Shown here piece by piece: positions 36,647 through 45,515 of a stretch of 64,000 nucleotides of DNA. The DNA lies in NCBI RefSeq assembly GCF_900048895.1, contig NZ_LT160640.1, positions 868,001 through 932,000 of the forward strand, given 5' to 3'. This DNA is from Neglectibacter timonensis. Its GTDB lineage: Bacteria; Bacillota; Clostridia; Oscillospirales; Acutalibacteraceae. The notes beneath the pieces were generated by a model, which searched no databases, was not told the origin of the DNA, and saw nothing but the letters and a program-made list of their open reading frames with translations. Position 1 is the first letter of the stretch. Each line of letters opens with the position of its first letter. Position numbers and translations under genes: made by a program.

Positions 36647-37180
36647 TTACAGCAGGTTTCCCCTTTCATCATAAAAAGCGTCACAGTAAATCAATTTCCC
36701 CGAAACCTCGTTTTTCACTTTATCGTCTAAAAACAAGATTTGAATATGGGCGTTTTCAAAAGGATTATCAGATACGGTGATTCCATAAGGCTGTCCGCTC
36801 TCAAAGCCAAACCTCGAATAATATGCGCCGCCCAGCAATACAATCCAGGGATAACCGGCGCTTCTGGCTCTTTGAATGCTCTCTTTTACCAGACAGGAAC
36901 CTACGCCTTGATTCTGATACTCCTGCCTTACCCCCAACGGACCCAAAGCCAAACCTTTACTTTCACCAATCGACGCCATTGTCAGCGCATTGTAGCCGAT
37001 GATCTTATCCTTTTCCCGCGCAATAAAGCAGAGGCCCGGAAGATACCCCTCCGAACGCAACACTCTTTCTGCAAACTCCCATTCGTTGAAAATCTCATCA
37101 CTTTCTTTCCGAAAAAAAGCGCTTTTCAGTGCATCCTTCGCTTCCTGCAGATACTGAATTTCAAAAGTTTCTATCTTCAC
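36647..37180 (-). CDS. GNAT family N-acetyltransferase (YhbS-like)
   Basis: 177 residues. GNAT motif A LGVRQEYQNQGVGSCLVKES, then IVLLGGAYYSRFGFESG, which marks YhbS-type acetyltransferases. GTG start placed 8 bases after GAGGAG; an ATG eight codons upstream has no site. Separated from the next gene by about 100 bases. Substrate unknown. Confidence 0.82.
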   Translation of the reverse strand: MKIETFEIQYLQEAKDALKSAFFRKESDEIFNEWEFAERVLRSEGYLPGLCFIAREKDKIIGYNALTMASIGESKGLALGPLGVRQEYQNQGVGSCLVKESIQRARSAGYPWIVLLGGAYYSRFGFESGQPYGITVSDNPFENAHIQILFLDDKVKNEVSGKLIYCDAFYDERGNLL

Positions 37181-37279
37181 AATTTTCTCCTCAAATCTCC
37201 TCAAGCTTTTTTGCTGCTTTACGCACGTTCTTTTTCCTTGTCAACTCGGGGTTGAAATACAAAAACAGACGAATAACTT

Positions 37280-38032
37280 TCATTTTTTAAGAATCCTTTG
37301 CAGACTGGTCATATCTGGCAGCAGATTCACCGTTTGAAATTCCCCTTTATAAAACACAGCCCAGTTATTGAATACACAGGGCAATTTCTTTGCCTTTTGC
37401 AGGCTGTCCACCGGACAAAAGGTGACGGGAACTTCGTTTTCTTCGCAGTATTTCTTTATCGTCTCCACATTTTGATAGACAAAAGGACACTGCATCGTAT
37501 AGTAAATCGTCAGTTCTTTGTTGGGAATTATTTCGTTTTTTGCCGTGGATGCAAACCGAGGTTTTGTACCGTCAAAAGAAAGCGCAAGCAATTCATATCC
37601 CGAACCGACAGTATCCACAGTCTCAAATCCAAATTTTTTTGCAAACGCCTGGTCAGAAAGCCAGGCTTTCTGTTTCTTGGCGCCCAGCATACAAACGCCG
37701 GATTTTCCATGATTCCTGGCATCGGATAAGCAGTACTCCATCAGCATTCTTCCGTACCCCTTCCCTTTTTCGCTGCCGGAAACCCACAAGCAGTACAGAT
37801 ATAAATAATTGTCGCCGATGACAGGAACCCATGCTGTTTCCAGAGGCGCATACTCGATAAAAACCGTGGCCTTTGCATTCAGCTTCCGGAACACATGCCC
37901 TTCCCCCAGCCGCTCCGAAAGCCATTGCCGTTTCGCCTCTACTCCGGGGTGGAGCTTTTTGCTGCGGATAATGCAGCATAAATGCTCCTCCGAAAGATTT
38001 TCAGCCGTCAGATTTACAAATTCAGCATCCAT
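37280..38032 (-). CDS. GNAT acetyltransferase fused to a YoaP-type C-terminal domain
   Basis: 250 residues. N-terminal GNAT (about 1-150) with WVSGSEKGKGYGRMLMEYCL, and a C-terminal region (about 165-250) with a thioredoxin-fold look: LTIYYTMQCPFVYQNVETIK and CEENEVPVTFCPVDSLQKAK, as in the YoaP family. The Cys in CPFV has no CxxC partner. GAGGAAA precedes the ATG of MDAEFVN. The natural substrate is unknown; the closely following GNAT may be part of the same unit. Confidence 0.82.
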   Translation of the reverse strand: MDAEFVNLTAENLSEEHLCCIIRSKKLHPGVEAKRQWLSERLGEGHVFRKLNAKATVFIEYAPLETAWVPVIGDNYLYLYCLWVSGSEKGKGYGRMLMEYCLSDARNHGKSGVCMLGAKKQKAWLSDQAFAKKFGFETVDTVGSGYELLALSFDGTKPRFASTAKNEIIPNKELTIYYTMQCPFVYQNVETIKKYCEENEVPVTFCPVDSLQKAKKLPCVFNNWAVFYKGEFQTVNLLPDMTSLQRILKK

Positions 38033-38472
38033 AGATTTCCTCACTTTCACGTCCGCTTATCGCTTTAGCCCTTCAGGACTTGTTCTTTCTTGACATTCTA
38101 CCACACTTTTTTCTATCAGAAAAGAGGAAAGGGCTGCCAAACATTTCATAGGTTAGCATATGGATGAAAAGCCTTGTAAATAGTACATTCGGCCATAAAC
38201 CCTTTGTCCGTCCCAACTCTTTTAAGACTTAAATTACGGCAACTGTTGGGGTGAAATAGTTGCCTGCGAATCCAAATATTCCCCTGGTTTTGCTATAGAA
38301 AAGCTCCCCTCGAAGAGCCGCAGGAGAAGAGAGGGAAGAGAGAGAAGAAGAGAGGGATCTAACTGGATATTAAACCCATAGTGTTCCAGCCTCTTTCATT
38401 GACGTCAAAGGGGAATAATGATAGAATGAACTGAATTTTGCAGGCACAAACGGTTGGAAAGGAAGGATTCTC
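38033..38472. other. Gene-free gap with a purine-rich tract
   Basis: 440 bases between divergent genes. A nearly pure G/A tract lies at 38321-38357 and a good promoter at 38399-38427. No open frame with a ribosome-binding site was found. Confidence 0.5.
38399..38427 (+). promoter_or_regulatory. SigA promoter of the SGNH-MBOAT operon
   Basis: TTGACG (38399-38404), 17-base spacer, TAGAAT (38422-38427); about 46 bases upstream of the proposed start. Confidence 0.7.
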
Positions 38473-39513
38473 ATTTCATCTATCAAAAAAGAACTCACTG
38501 CACTTTTGTGTTTGTTGACGGCACTGATTCTTTTCTGTGCCGGGTTTTCTTCTGTGCTGCTCCCCGAACGTCTCGATTACGGCGCTACCTGGGGAATGTA
38601 TGAAAAGGAAAAGAAGCATTCGGTTGATTTCATGTTTTTCGGGTCTTCTCTGGCTTATTGCGATATCATCCCCTCTGTAATCTATGAGGATACCGGGCTC
38701 ACCTCCTATGTAATGGCCGGCCCGGAACAGACCATTCCACTGACTTACTGGTATTTGCGGCAGGCCTGTTCCACACAGTCTCCAAAAGTGGTATTTATCG
38801 AGGCCACCGGCATGTTCTTTTCCAGCCATTCCAAATCTGTCAAAATCAACCTCACCTATATGCCGTGGAGCATCAACCGGTTGGCCCCTACTTTTACCGA
38901 AGCAAGTGAAGACGAACGGGCCGGCCTGTTATTTCCCCTGTATGCTTACCACGACCGCTGGGACAGAATGACCTGGGACGATTTTTCCAGGGGCATCCTG
39001 GGCTACGATCCCGACCCTTTGGCGGGATATACCTTTCTGGATGCTGCCAAACCCATCGAAACCATAAAGGACAGGCCTTTTGAACTCCAGGAAGATCTCT
39101 ATTCCCGCAATTTGAAATACGCTGAAAAAATAGCCGCTTTTTGCAAAGAACGGGACATTCTTCCCATTTTCTATCTGACTCCCAACACTTCCCGGCCAAG
39201 CGCCGAACTCACCGCGAAGCTCAGAACTGATTTTGAAGGTCTGGGTGTGGAGTTTAGGAATTATAACGATGCTTTCGATTCCCTGAACCTCGATCTTTCC
39301 ACCGATTTTTTTGATACTTTGCATTTCAATTACAGAGGAGCCTGCAAGTTCTCCGCATATTTGGCTTCCGAACTGAAAGAATTCGGCCTCACTCCCTCTG
39401 CAGATGCTGACGCGGCGCTCTGGCAGGAGCGCATCCGTCATTTTTCCGCCCTGAAGGACAAGGCGGACAGCGGCCCCGTCAAGCTCAGCGGCGCGGCGGA
39501 TACCCCATCGTGA
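38473..39513 (+). CDS. SGNH/GDSL-type surface protein, partner of the MBOAT acyltransferase (possible AUU start)
   Basis: 346 residues if started at the ATT at 38473. An N-terminal hydrophobic anchor (LLCLLTALILFCAGF) follows SSIKKELTA; then SGNH-type block FMFFGSSLAYCDIIP (Ser) and a late DTLHFNYRGACKF (Asp-His), like the DltD/AlgJ-type partners of MBOAT enzymes. It would act outside the membrane on O-acylation of a surface polymer. GGAAGG ends 6 bases before the ATT, and the basic residues needed for an anchor lie between it and the next possible start (TTG at 38506, no site). No in-frame ATG or GTG exists upstream. MBOAT follows after 37 bases. Confidence 0.75.
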   Translation: MSSIKKELTALLCLLTALILFCAGFSSVLLPERLDYGATWGMYEKEKKHSVDFMFFGSSLAYCDIIPSVIYEDTGLTSYVMAGPEQTIPLTYWYLRQACSTQSPKVVFIEATGMFFSSHSKSVKINLTYMPWSINRLAPTFTEASEDERAGLLFPLYAYHDRWDRMTWDDFSRGILGYDPDPLAGYTFLDAAKPIETIKDRPFELQEDLYSRNLKYAEKIAAFCKERDILPIFYLTPNTSRPSAELTAKLRTDFEGLGVEFRNYNDAFDSLNLDLSTDFFDTLHFNYRGACKFSAYLASELKEFGLTPSADADAALWQERIRHFSALKDKADSGPVKLSGAADTPS

Positions 39514-39550
39514 GCCGGTTCACGCAGATTACACGAAAGGGCGGTTTTGT

Positions 39551-41008
39551 TTGAATTTCAATTCGCTTTCCTACCTCATCTTCCTGGTGCTGAATATTGT
39601 CGTCTATTATTTGCTTCCCGGCAGATTCCGGAATCTCCAGCTGCTTGCAGCAAGCTATTATTTCTACATGTGCTGGAATCCCAAATACGCTCTGCTCATG
39701 CTGTTTTCTACCGCCGTCACCTATTTTTGCAGCCTGTTTGTGCAACGCTCCGTGTGGGGCAAACGGCGGTTCTGGCTGGTTCTCAGCCTCCTGCTGAACC
39801 TTGCCATCCTGTTTTTCTTTAAATACTACAATTTCGCTTCCAACGTGGTCACCCGGGCCCTTTCCTTCGCCGGACTCCAGATGGACATCCCTTTCCTGGA
39901 TGTGCTTCTTCCGGTAGGCATCTCCTTCTATACCTTCCAGGCGCTCGGCTATACCATCGACGTGTACCGGAAAGATATTGAAGCTGAAAAAAGCTTTATT
40001 GATTACGCGCTGTTTGTCTCCTTTTTCCCCCAGCTTGTCGCCGGACCCATTGAGCGTTCCGGGAATATCCTGCACCAGCTCAAGGAATACCACCCCTTCC
40101 GTTTCGACAACATCAAAGAGGGGATTCTTCCCGCTCTGTGGGGGCTTTTCAAAAAGGTCGTGGTCGCCGACAACCTGGCCGTCATCGTCAACCAGGTTTA
40201 CAACTCGCCCAAAGAGCACACTGGGGCGGAGTTCCTGGTTGCCACTGCCGCCTTTGCCTTTCAGATTTACTGTGACTTCTCCGCCTATTCCGACATTGCA
40301 CGGGGCTCCGCAAAAATGCTGGGCTTTAACCTGATGCAGAACTTCAACTGTCCCTACTTTGCCGTATCCATCAAGGACTTCTGGCGGCGCTGGCACATTT
40401 CCCTGTCCAGCTGGTTTAAGGATTACCTTTACTTTCCCCTTGGGGGCAGCCGCTGTTCCAAATGGCGGCACCGACTCAATATTATGATTGTGTTCGCCGT
40501 CAGCGGCCTTTGGCACGGCGCCGCCCTCACCTTTGTGGCATGGGGCCTTCTCAACGGACTCTACCAGGTCCTTTCCGACCTGTTTCAGCCGGCCAGGAAG
40601 AAGCTTCTCTCCCTGCTTCACATTTCCGATGAGAACAAGGGATACAAAGTGTTCCGGATCCTTGTCACCTTCTGTCTCACCTGCCTTGCCTGGGTATTGT
40701 TCCGGGCCAATTCCCTGTCTGACGCCATGCAGATCTACGGCGCCATCTTCCGTATTCCTCTGTCCGGCATTCACGGCAGCCTGGCCGCTTTCGGCGTTTC
40801 CTTCCCCACCCTGGTCCTCATGCTCTTATGCGTTCTCGCCCTGCTTGCCGCCGACTGGTTTATCCACAACAGGAAACTCCCTCAGAAACTGAACAACACC
40901 CTCGTCCTGCGCTACGCCGTCTATTTCATCCTGATCGCCGTCATGCTCCTTTTCGGCTCTTACGGCGACGGCTACGACCCTCAGGATTTTGTCTATTTCC
41001 AGTTCTGA
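39551..41008 (+). CDS. MBOAT family O-acyltransferase (AlgI/DltB-like)
   Basis: 485 residues with about 11 membrane segments. MBOAT signature: SFYTFQALGYTIDVYR, FPQLVAGPIER, the FKDYLYFPLGGSRCSKWRH loop and the catalytic His in SGLWHGAALTFVAWG. It moves acyl groups across the membrane onto wall polymers or exopolysaccharide together with the preceding SGNH protein. TTG start, with AAAGGGCGG about 9 bases upstream. No D-alanyl carrier or ligase is nearby, so teichoic acid D-alanylation is less likely than O-acetylation. Confidence 0.92.
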   Translation: MNFNSLSYLIFLVLNIVVYYLLPGRFRNLQLLAASYYFYMCWNPKYALLMLFSTAVTYFCSLFVQRSVWGKRRFWLVLSLLLNLAILFFFKYYNFASNVVTRALSFAGLQMDIPFLDVLLPVGISFYTFQALGYTIDVYRKDIEAEKSFIDYALFVSFFPQLVAGPIERSGNILHQLKEYHPFRFDNIKEGILPALWGLFKKVVVADNLAVIVNQVYNSPKEHTGAEFLVATAAFAFQIYCDFSAYSDIARGSAKMLGFNLMQNFNCPYFAVSIKDFWRRWHISLSSWFKDYLYFPLGGSRCSKWRHRLNIMIVFAVSGLWHGAALTFVAWGLLNGLYQVLSDLFQPARKKLLSLLHISDENKGYKVFRILVTFCLTCLAWVLFRANSLSDAMQIYGAIFRIPLSGIHGSLAAFGVSFPTLVLMLLCVLALLAADWFIHNRKLPQKLNNTLVLRYAVYFILIAVMLLFGSYGDGYDPQDFVYFQF

Positions 41009-41011
41009 CCT

Positions 41012-41040
41012 CCCACTCCCCACTCCCCACTCCCCCTCCG
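41012..41040. repeat. Short C-rich tandem repeat
   Basis: About four imperfect copies of a 7-8 base CCCCACT unit directly after the MBOAT stop codon. Confidence 0.6.
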
Positions 41041-41186
41041 CTTGAGTTCCCGGAGCCTTCTTCTTTGCTCCTTTGCTTCGTTCTTAACTGATTTCTGCAG
41101 AATTCTTCTATCGATTGCAGGGTACAGGCACTTTCCCCTTCCATAGCTCATAAATATGAATCATCACGGATAAGGGGATTGAAATT

Positions 41187-41897
41187 ATGTTTTTATCACA
41201 GCTCTTGAACTTTCTCTCCAGTATCGTCTATCTGATTTTGCATGTAACCGGGGGAGGCACTTTCCCAAAAGCTCTTTCCGCCGCCCAGGAACGGGAATGC
41301 CTGCAGCAGATGGCCCAGGGAAGCCAAAGCGCCCGGCAGACTCTTATTGAACACAATCTGCGGTTGGTAGCGCACATCATCAAGAAGTATTATGCAAATC
41401 AAAACGACCAGGAAGATTTGATTTCCATTGGGACCATCGGCCTGATCAAAGCCATCGACAGCTTTGATGCGGGCAAAGGGATCCGGCTTTCCAGCTACGC
41501 CTCAAAATGCATTGAAAATGAAATTCTCATGTTTTTCCGCAGCGGGAAAAAGACCGCGCAGGACGTCTCTATCAACGAGCCCATCGACACCGACAAAGAC
41601 GGAAATGCCCTAACCATACTTGATACTATGGCCACTGACGATACTATCATCGAAAATATAGATATCAAAATGAAAAGTGAACGCCTCTATGGTTTTATCC
41701 AGCACGCTTTGACACCCCGGGAGCGGGAAATTATACTTCTGCGCTATGGCCTCTGCGGACACAAACCTCTCCCCCAGAGGGAGGTCGCAAAACATTTAGG
41801 CATCTCCCGAAGCTATGTATCCCGTATAGAAAAAAAAGCTCTTGAAAAACTGAAGGACGAATTCGACGCCGGAGAAAAAATTTCTGTTCGGAAATAA
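41187..41897 (+). CDS. sigK: Sporulation sigma factor SigK (uninterrupted)
   Basis: 236 residues. Hydrophobic pro-sequence (LLNFLSSIVYLILHVTGGG) followed by region 2 (LRLVAHIIKKYYANQNDQED, GLIKAIDSFDAGKGIRLSSY) and region 4 (TPREREIILLRYGL, HLGISRSYVSRIEKKALEKL). Pro-SigK directs late mother-cell transcription after cleavage by a membrane protease. The gene is intact, with no skin-type insertion. ATG has AAGGGG about 8 bases upstream. Adjacent to the MBOAT gene and the second hybrid kinase, same strand but with gaps. Confidence 0.95.
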   Translation: MFLSQLLNFLSSIVYLILHVTGGGTFPKALSAAQERECLQQMAQGSQSARQTLIEHNLRLVAHIIKKYYANQNDQEDLISIGTIGLIKAIDSFDAGKGIRLSSYASKCIENEILMFFRSGKKTAQDVSINEPIDTDKDGNALTILDTMATDDTIIENIDIKMKSERLYGFIQHALTPREREIILLRYGLCGHKPLPQREVAKHLGISRSYVSRIEKKALEKLKDEFDAGEKISVRK

Positions 41898-42079
41898 AGC
41901 CAGGTGATATCGCAAACCGTTCGCAGTTCAACAGCAAACCAATATAAAAAGCTGATACTGCCCCACCACTTTCTCATTTGGGAATTTATCATTCCCTGCC
42001 TTGACGGCAGAGACACAATCAAGTATCATAAATACGACGTATTTTTCACATATTCGGGGGAGAGAGAGGGCGGGAAAAC

Positions 42080-45000
42080 TTGGATAATCAATCTGACAAC
42101 AGCTTCGGACAACGCCTGGAAAAGGCAAAATCACTCGCAAGCCATCTGATGCATTTGCATTATTGTGAGGACAGCGCCGAAGAAGTTGCCCGTTATTTGG
42201 CACCGCAGGTTTCATGGCTGGGCGCCGGCGAGGGGGAATATCTCGTCGGGCATGACGCGGCCGCAGAAATGTTCCGGCACTATCAAGGCTCTATCCCAAA
42301 ATGTGAGATTTCGGGGGAAGAGTACGATGTCGTCACACCCGTCCCGGGTATCTATGTGGTGACCGGCCGGATGTGGATTACTACCGCGCCCGGTGTAAAG
42401 ATGTATCTGAGGGTACATCAGAGAGTGACCTTTGTCTTCCAGGAGACAGAACAGGGGCTGCTCTGCGCCCATATTCACTGCTCCAATCCGTACGAGGATA
42501 TGGTGAGCGGGGAGCTTTTCCCGGAAAAAATCGGCAGGCAGTCCTATGAGTTTGTTCAGGAGCGGCTGGCAGAGCTGGAGGCCCAGACCCTCCAGCAAAA
42601 CCGTCAAATGGAGGTTGTGATGTCCTCCATCGCTGGAGGGCTGAAAATCAGCAGGGATGACAGTGCTTATTCCTACGCCTTTGTAAGCAAAGAAGCCGCC
42701 GCCCTGTTCGGCTATACGGTGGAAGAATTTATGGAAGTCACAGGCGGCACTGCCGTTGGCGCTGTCTATCCGCCAGACCTGGAGCAGGCCTTGGCTGACT
42801 GCGAAGAAGCTTTCCGGGACGGCGGCCTCTCCTACTCCACCCGATATAGGGTACGCTGCAGGGACGGCAGCCTGAAGTGGATTATCGACAGCGGAAAAAA
42901 AGCAAAGGACTCAGAGGGCTGCTGGATGGTCAACAGCCTGTACCTGGATATTACCCGCGCCGAGGAGGACGCCCAGCGGCTGAAAGTCCAGTCTCAGCTG
43001 CTTGCCAGTATCTATGACACGGTACCCTGCGGCATTCTTCGTTTTGTGTACCACAACAGCGATGACTGCGAACTGGTCTCCCTCAACCGTGCAGCCCTCT
43101 CCCTCTTGGGCTATCAAAGCATGGAAGAAGGTCTCAAAGACTGGAAAAACGGCGTTTTGGGCAACGTGCTGGAAGAAGATCGGGAAATGCTTCAGCAAAC
43201 CTACAGGCTGCTCCATAAGGTGGGCGACCGCCAGGACCGGGAATACCGCGCCCTGTGGCCGGACGGATCTATTCACTGGCTGGACGGCACCACCATGATT
43301 GTGAGCCTTACTCCGGAAGGATGCCCCGTGATGCAGCGGACAGTGGTGGATATTACCTCTCGGGAACGCCTGCAGCGGCAGCTGGAGCAGGAGCAGGAAA
43401 TGTACCGCGTTGCTATGGAATCCAGCTCTGACGTCATGTTTGAATATCTGTTGGATACCGATACCTTTATCAGCTATGAGCCCAAGTCTCCCCAGGGCGT
43501 AGTCCGCCGCGAGCTGCCCAATTATTCCCAGCTGCTTCAGGACAAATCCTTTATCCATCCGGAGGATGCCCCTATGGTGCTCGACAATATCTGCAACGGC
43601 CGGGGAGAAATGTTCGAAGTACGGGTCATCACGCCGGATACCGCTCCCGGGGACTACCGATGGCATCAGGTAAACAGCAGGCTGATCCGGCACGAGGGGC
43701 ACCCCAGCCGTGTAGTGGGGACAATCCGGAATATCCACGCCATAAAAGAGACCCTTTCAGAAAATACGGAACGCCTGCATATGAGCCAGTCGGCGCTGCA
43801 GGTTATCAGCGGCGTATATGTGGGCATTTTTTATGTAAACTTAACCGAGGATCATTACTACGCTGTTCGTCTGCCCCAGCTCAGCGATTCCCTCTCCTTT
43901 TCCCGCACAGGCAGCTATTCTTCCGATTTTTGCAGCCGCCTGATCCCCCACATAGGCGAATCCGACCGTTCCAGGATATTGCAGCTCTTCAGCAGGAATA
44001 CACTTTTGCAGGATTTTCCCAAAACCAGCTATCAGACAGAAGTGGAATTCCGCCAAAGCGACGTTTCCAACTCCAACTGGATGCGCCTGGGAATCTATCC
44101 CGTCTCTATGGAAAAGGCTGAACAAAAAATTGTGATTATCACCCTGCGTAACGTCAGTGAAGAAAAACGGCAAGAATTGGAGCGTCAGGCAGAGGAGAAG
44201 GCGTCAAAGCAGGCGCTGGAAGCCGCTTATGAGGGGGCGAGACATGCAAACCAGGCTAAAACGGAGTTTCTTTCCCGCATGAGCCACGATATCCGCACAC
44301 CCATGAACGCCATCCTGGGAATGTCGGAGATTGCCAGGCGCCATCTGGATAACCCGGACAAGCTGGATGACTGCCTGACCAAAATTCAGGTATCCGGCGA
44401 CCATTTGCTGAGACTGATCAACCAGGTCCTGGACATGTCCAAAATTGAATCGGGCAGCACATGCCTCAGCGAAAACGGTTTTTTGCTCAGCACCATGCTG
44501 GAGAACGTGCGGGAAATTATCCTCCCGGATACTCAGCGAAATAATCAACAGTTTACGATGCATACCTGTTTGACGCATGACTCTGTCTGCGGTGATGAGA
44601 CGAGGGTACAGCAAATCCTGCTCAACCTGCTCACAAATGCCGTAAAATATACGGGAGCCGGAGGCCACATCTCCCTTTCTGTAGAAGAAAAGCCATCCGG
44701 ACATTCGGAAGTCGGCTGTTTTGAGTTATCCGTAGAGGACGACGGCATCGGTATCGCTCCGGAATTTTTGGAAAAAATGTTTGTCCCCTTTGAACGTGCG
44801 GAGGATCCACGGATACGCACAGTTCCGGGCACAGGCCTTGGCCTCTCCATTACCCAGAACCTGGTGCAGATGATGAACGGCACTATCCGGGCTGAGAGCG
44901 GCCTCAATCAGGGCACCCGCTTTACCGCAACCATATTTCTTAAACTGGAGGAGCAAAGCTCTTCCTTTGTTCCCTGCGAAGCCCCGCATGAGGAATCCTC

Positions 45001-45403
45001 CGCTTTTCCGCCCGGAGTAAGGATTCTTTTGGTGGAGGACAATGAAATTAATCGGGAAATCGCCTGGGAACTGCTCTCTATGGCGGGTCTGGAGGTCGCC
45101 TGTGCCGTTGACGGAAGACAGGCCGTGGAACTGTTCCAGGAAAACCCGCCGGACACCTACTCCCTGATTCTCATGGATATCCAAATGCCCGTGCTCAACG
45201 GCTATGAGGCAACAAGGGAAATCCGAAGCATGGCGCTGCAAAGGCCGGACGCCGCCCGTATCCCCATCATTGCCCTTACGGCCAACACCTTTGCCGACGA
45301 CGCCTATCGTGCCCGTCAAGCCGGGATGAACGAACACGTGGCAAAGCCGCTTGAGGTAAACAGTCTTCTTGCCACCCTACACCGCTGGCTTCCCTGCCCG
45401 TAA
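42080..45403 (+). CDS. Large hybrid sensor kinase: SnoaL-like, PAS, HisKA, HATPase, receiver
   Basis: 1107 residues, no membrane segments. Domain order: an N-terminal SnoaL/NTF2-like domain (about 15-140, WLGAGEGEYLVGHDAAAEM); a PAS series (about 165-700); HisKA with FLSRMSHDIRTPMNAILGM (His736); HATPase with NLLTNAVKYTGAGG and GTGLGLSI; receiver with LILMDIQMPVLNGYEATRE (Asp1033). TTG start at 42080; upstream GAGGGCGGG is the only purine-rich site and the spacing is acceptable. The kinase core is homologous to the one at 33016. No partner regulator is adjacent. Confidence 0.9.
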   Translation: MDNQSDNSFGQRLEKAKSLASHLMHLHYCEDSAEEVARYLAPQVSWLGAGEGEYLVGHDAAAEMFRHYQGSIPKCEISGEEYDVVTPVPGIYVVTGRMWITTAPGVKMYLRVHQRVTFVFQETEQGLLCAHIHCSNPYEDMVSGELFPEKIGRQSYEFVQERLAELEAQTLQQNRQMEVVMSSIAGGLKISRDDSAYSYAFVSKEAAALFGYTVEEFMEVTGGTAVGAVYPPDLEQALADCEEAFRDGGLSYSTRYRVRCRDGSLKWIIDSGKKAKDSEGCWMVNSLYLDITRAEEDAQRLKVQSQLLASIYDTVPCGILRFVYHNSDDCELVSLNRAALSLLGYQSMEEGLKDWKNGVLGNVLEEDREMLQQTYRLLHKVGDRQDREYRALWPDGSIHWLDGTTMIVSLTPEGCPVMQRTVVDITSRERLQRQLEQEQEMYRVAMESSSDVMFEYLLDTDTFISYEPKSPQGVVRRELPNYSQLLQDKSFIHPEDAPMVLDNICNGRGEMFEVRVITPDTAPGDYRWHQVNSRLIRHEGHPSRVVGTIRNIHAIKETLSENTERLHMSQSALQVISGVYVGIFYVNLTEDHYYAVRLPQLSDSLSFSRTGSYSSDFCSRLIPHIGESDRSRILQLFSRNTLLQDFPKTSYQTEVEFRQSDVSNSNWMRLGIYPVSMEKAEQKIVIITLRNVSEEKRQELERQAEEKASKQALEAAYEGARHANQAKTEFLSRMSHDIRTPMNAILGMSEIARRHLDNPDKLDDCLTKIQVSGDHLLRLINQVLDMSKIESGSTCLSENGFLLSTMLENVREIILPDTQRNNQQFTMHTCLTHDSVCGDETRVQQILLNLLTNAVKYTGAGGHISLSVEEKPSGHSEVGCFELSVEDDGIGIAPEFLEKMFVPFERAEDPRIRTVPGTGLGLSITQNLVQMMNGTIRAESGLNQGTRFTATIFLKLEEQSSSFVPCEAPHEESSAFPPGVRILLVEDNEINREIAWELLSMAGLEVACAVDGRQAVELFQENPPDTYSLILMDIQMPVLNGYEATREIRSMALQRPDAARIPIIALTANTFADDAYRARQAGMNEHVAKPLEVNSLLATLHRWLPCP

Positions 45404-45436
45404 TTTTCAACATGAAAAACAAATAGCTACTCATAG

Positions 45437-45484
45437 AAAAAACCGGTCTGTCAGCCTGCTAATAGGCTGACAGACCGGTTTTTT
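45437..45484. terminator. Bidirectional terminator, 21-bp stem
   Basis: Perfect stem 45437-45457 with 45464-45484, six-base loop, A6 and T6-7 flanks; between convergent kinase and metY genes. Confidence 0.93.
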
Positions 45485-45515
45485 TCCTATTCTTTCAGGA
45501 CAAGGTTTTCCGCCG

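Noticed and set aside
39485-40774. 429-codon minus-strand frame
   Set aside because: Antisense to the MBOAT gene; Gly/Glu-rich translation typical of a codon shadow.
41187-41897. skin-type insertion in sigK
   Set aside because: The reading frame is continuous from pro-sequence to region 4.
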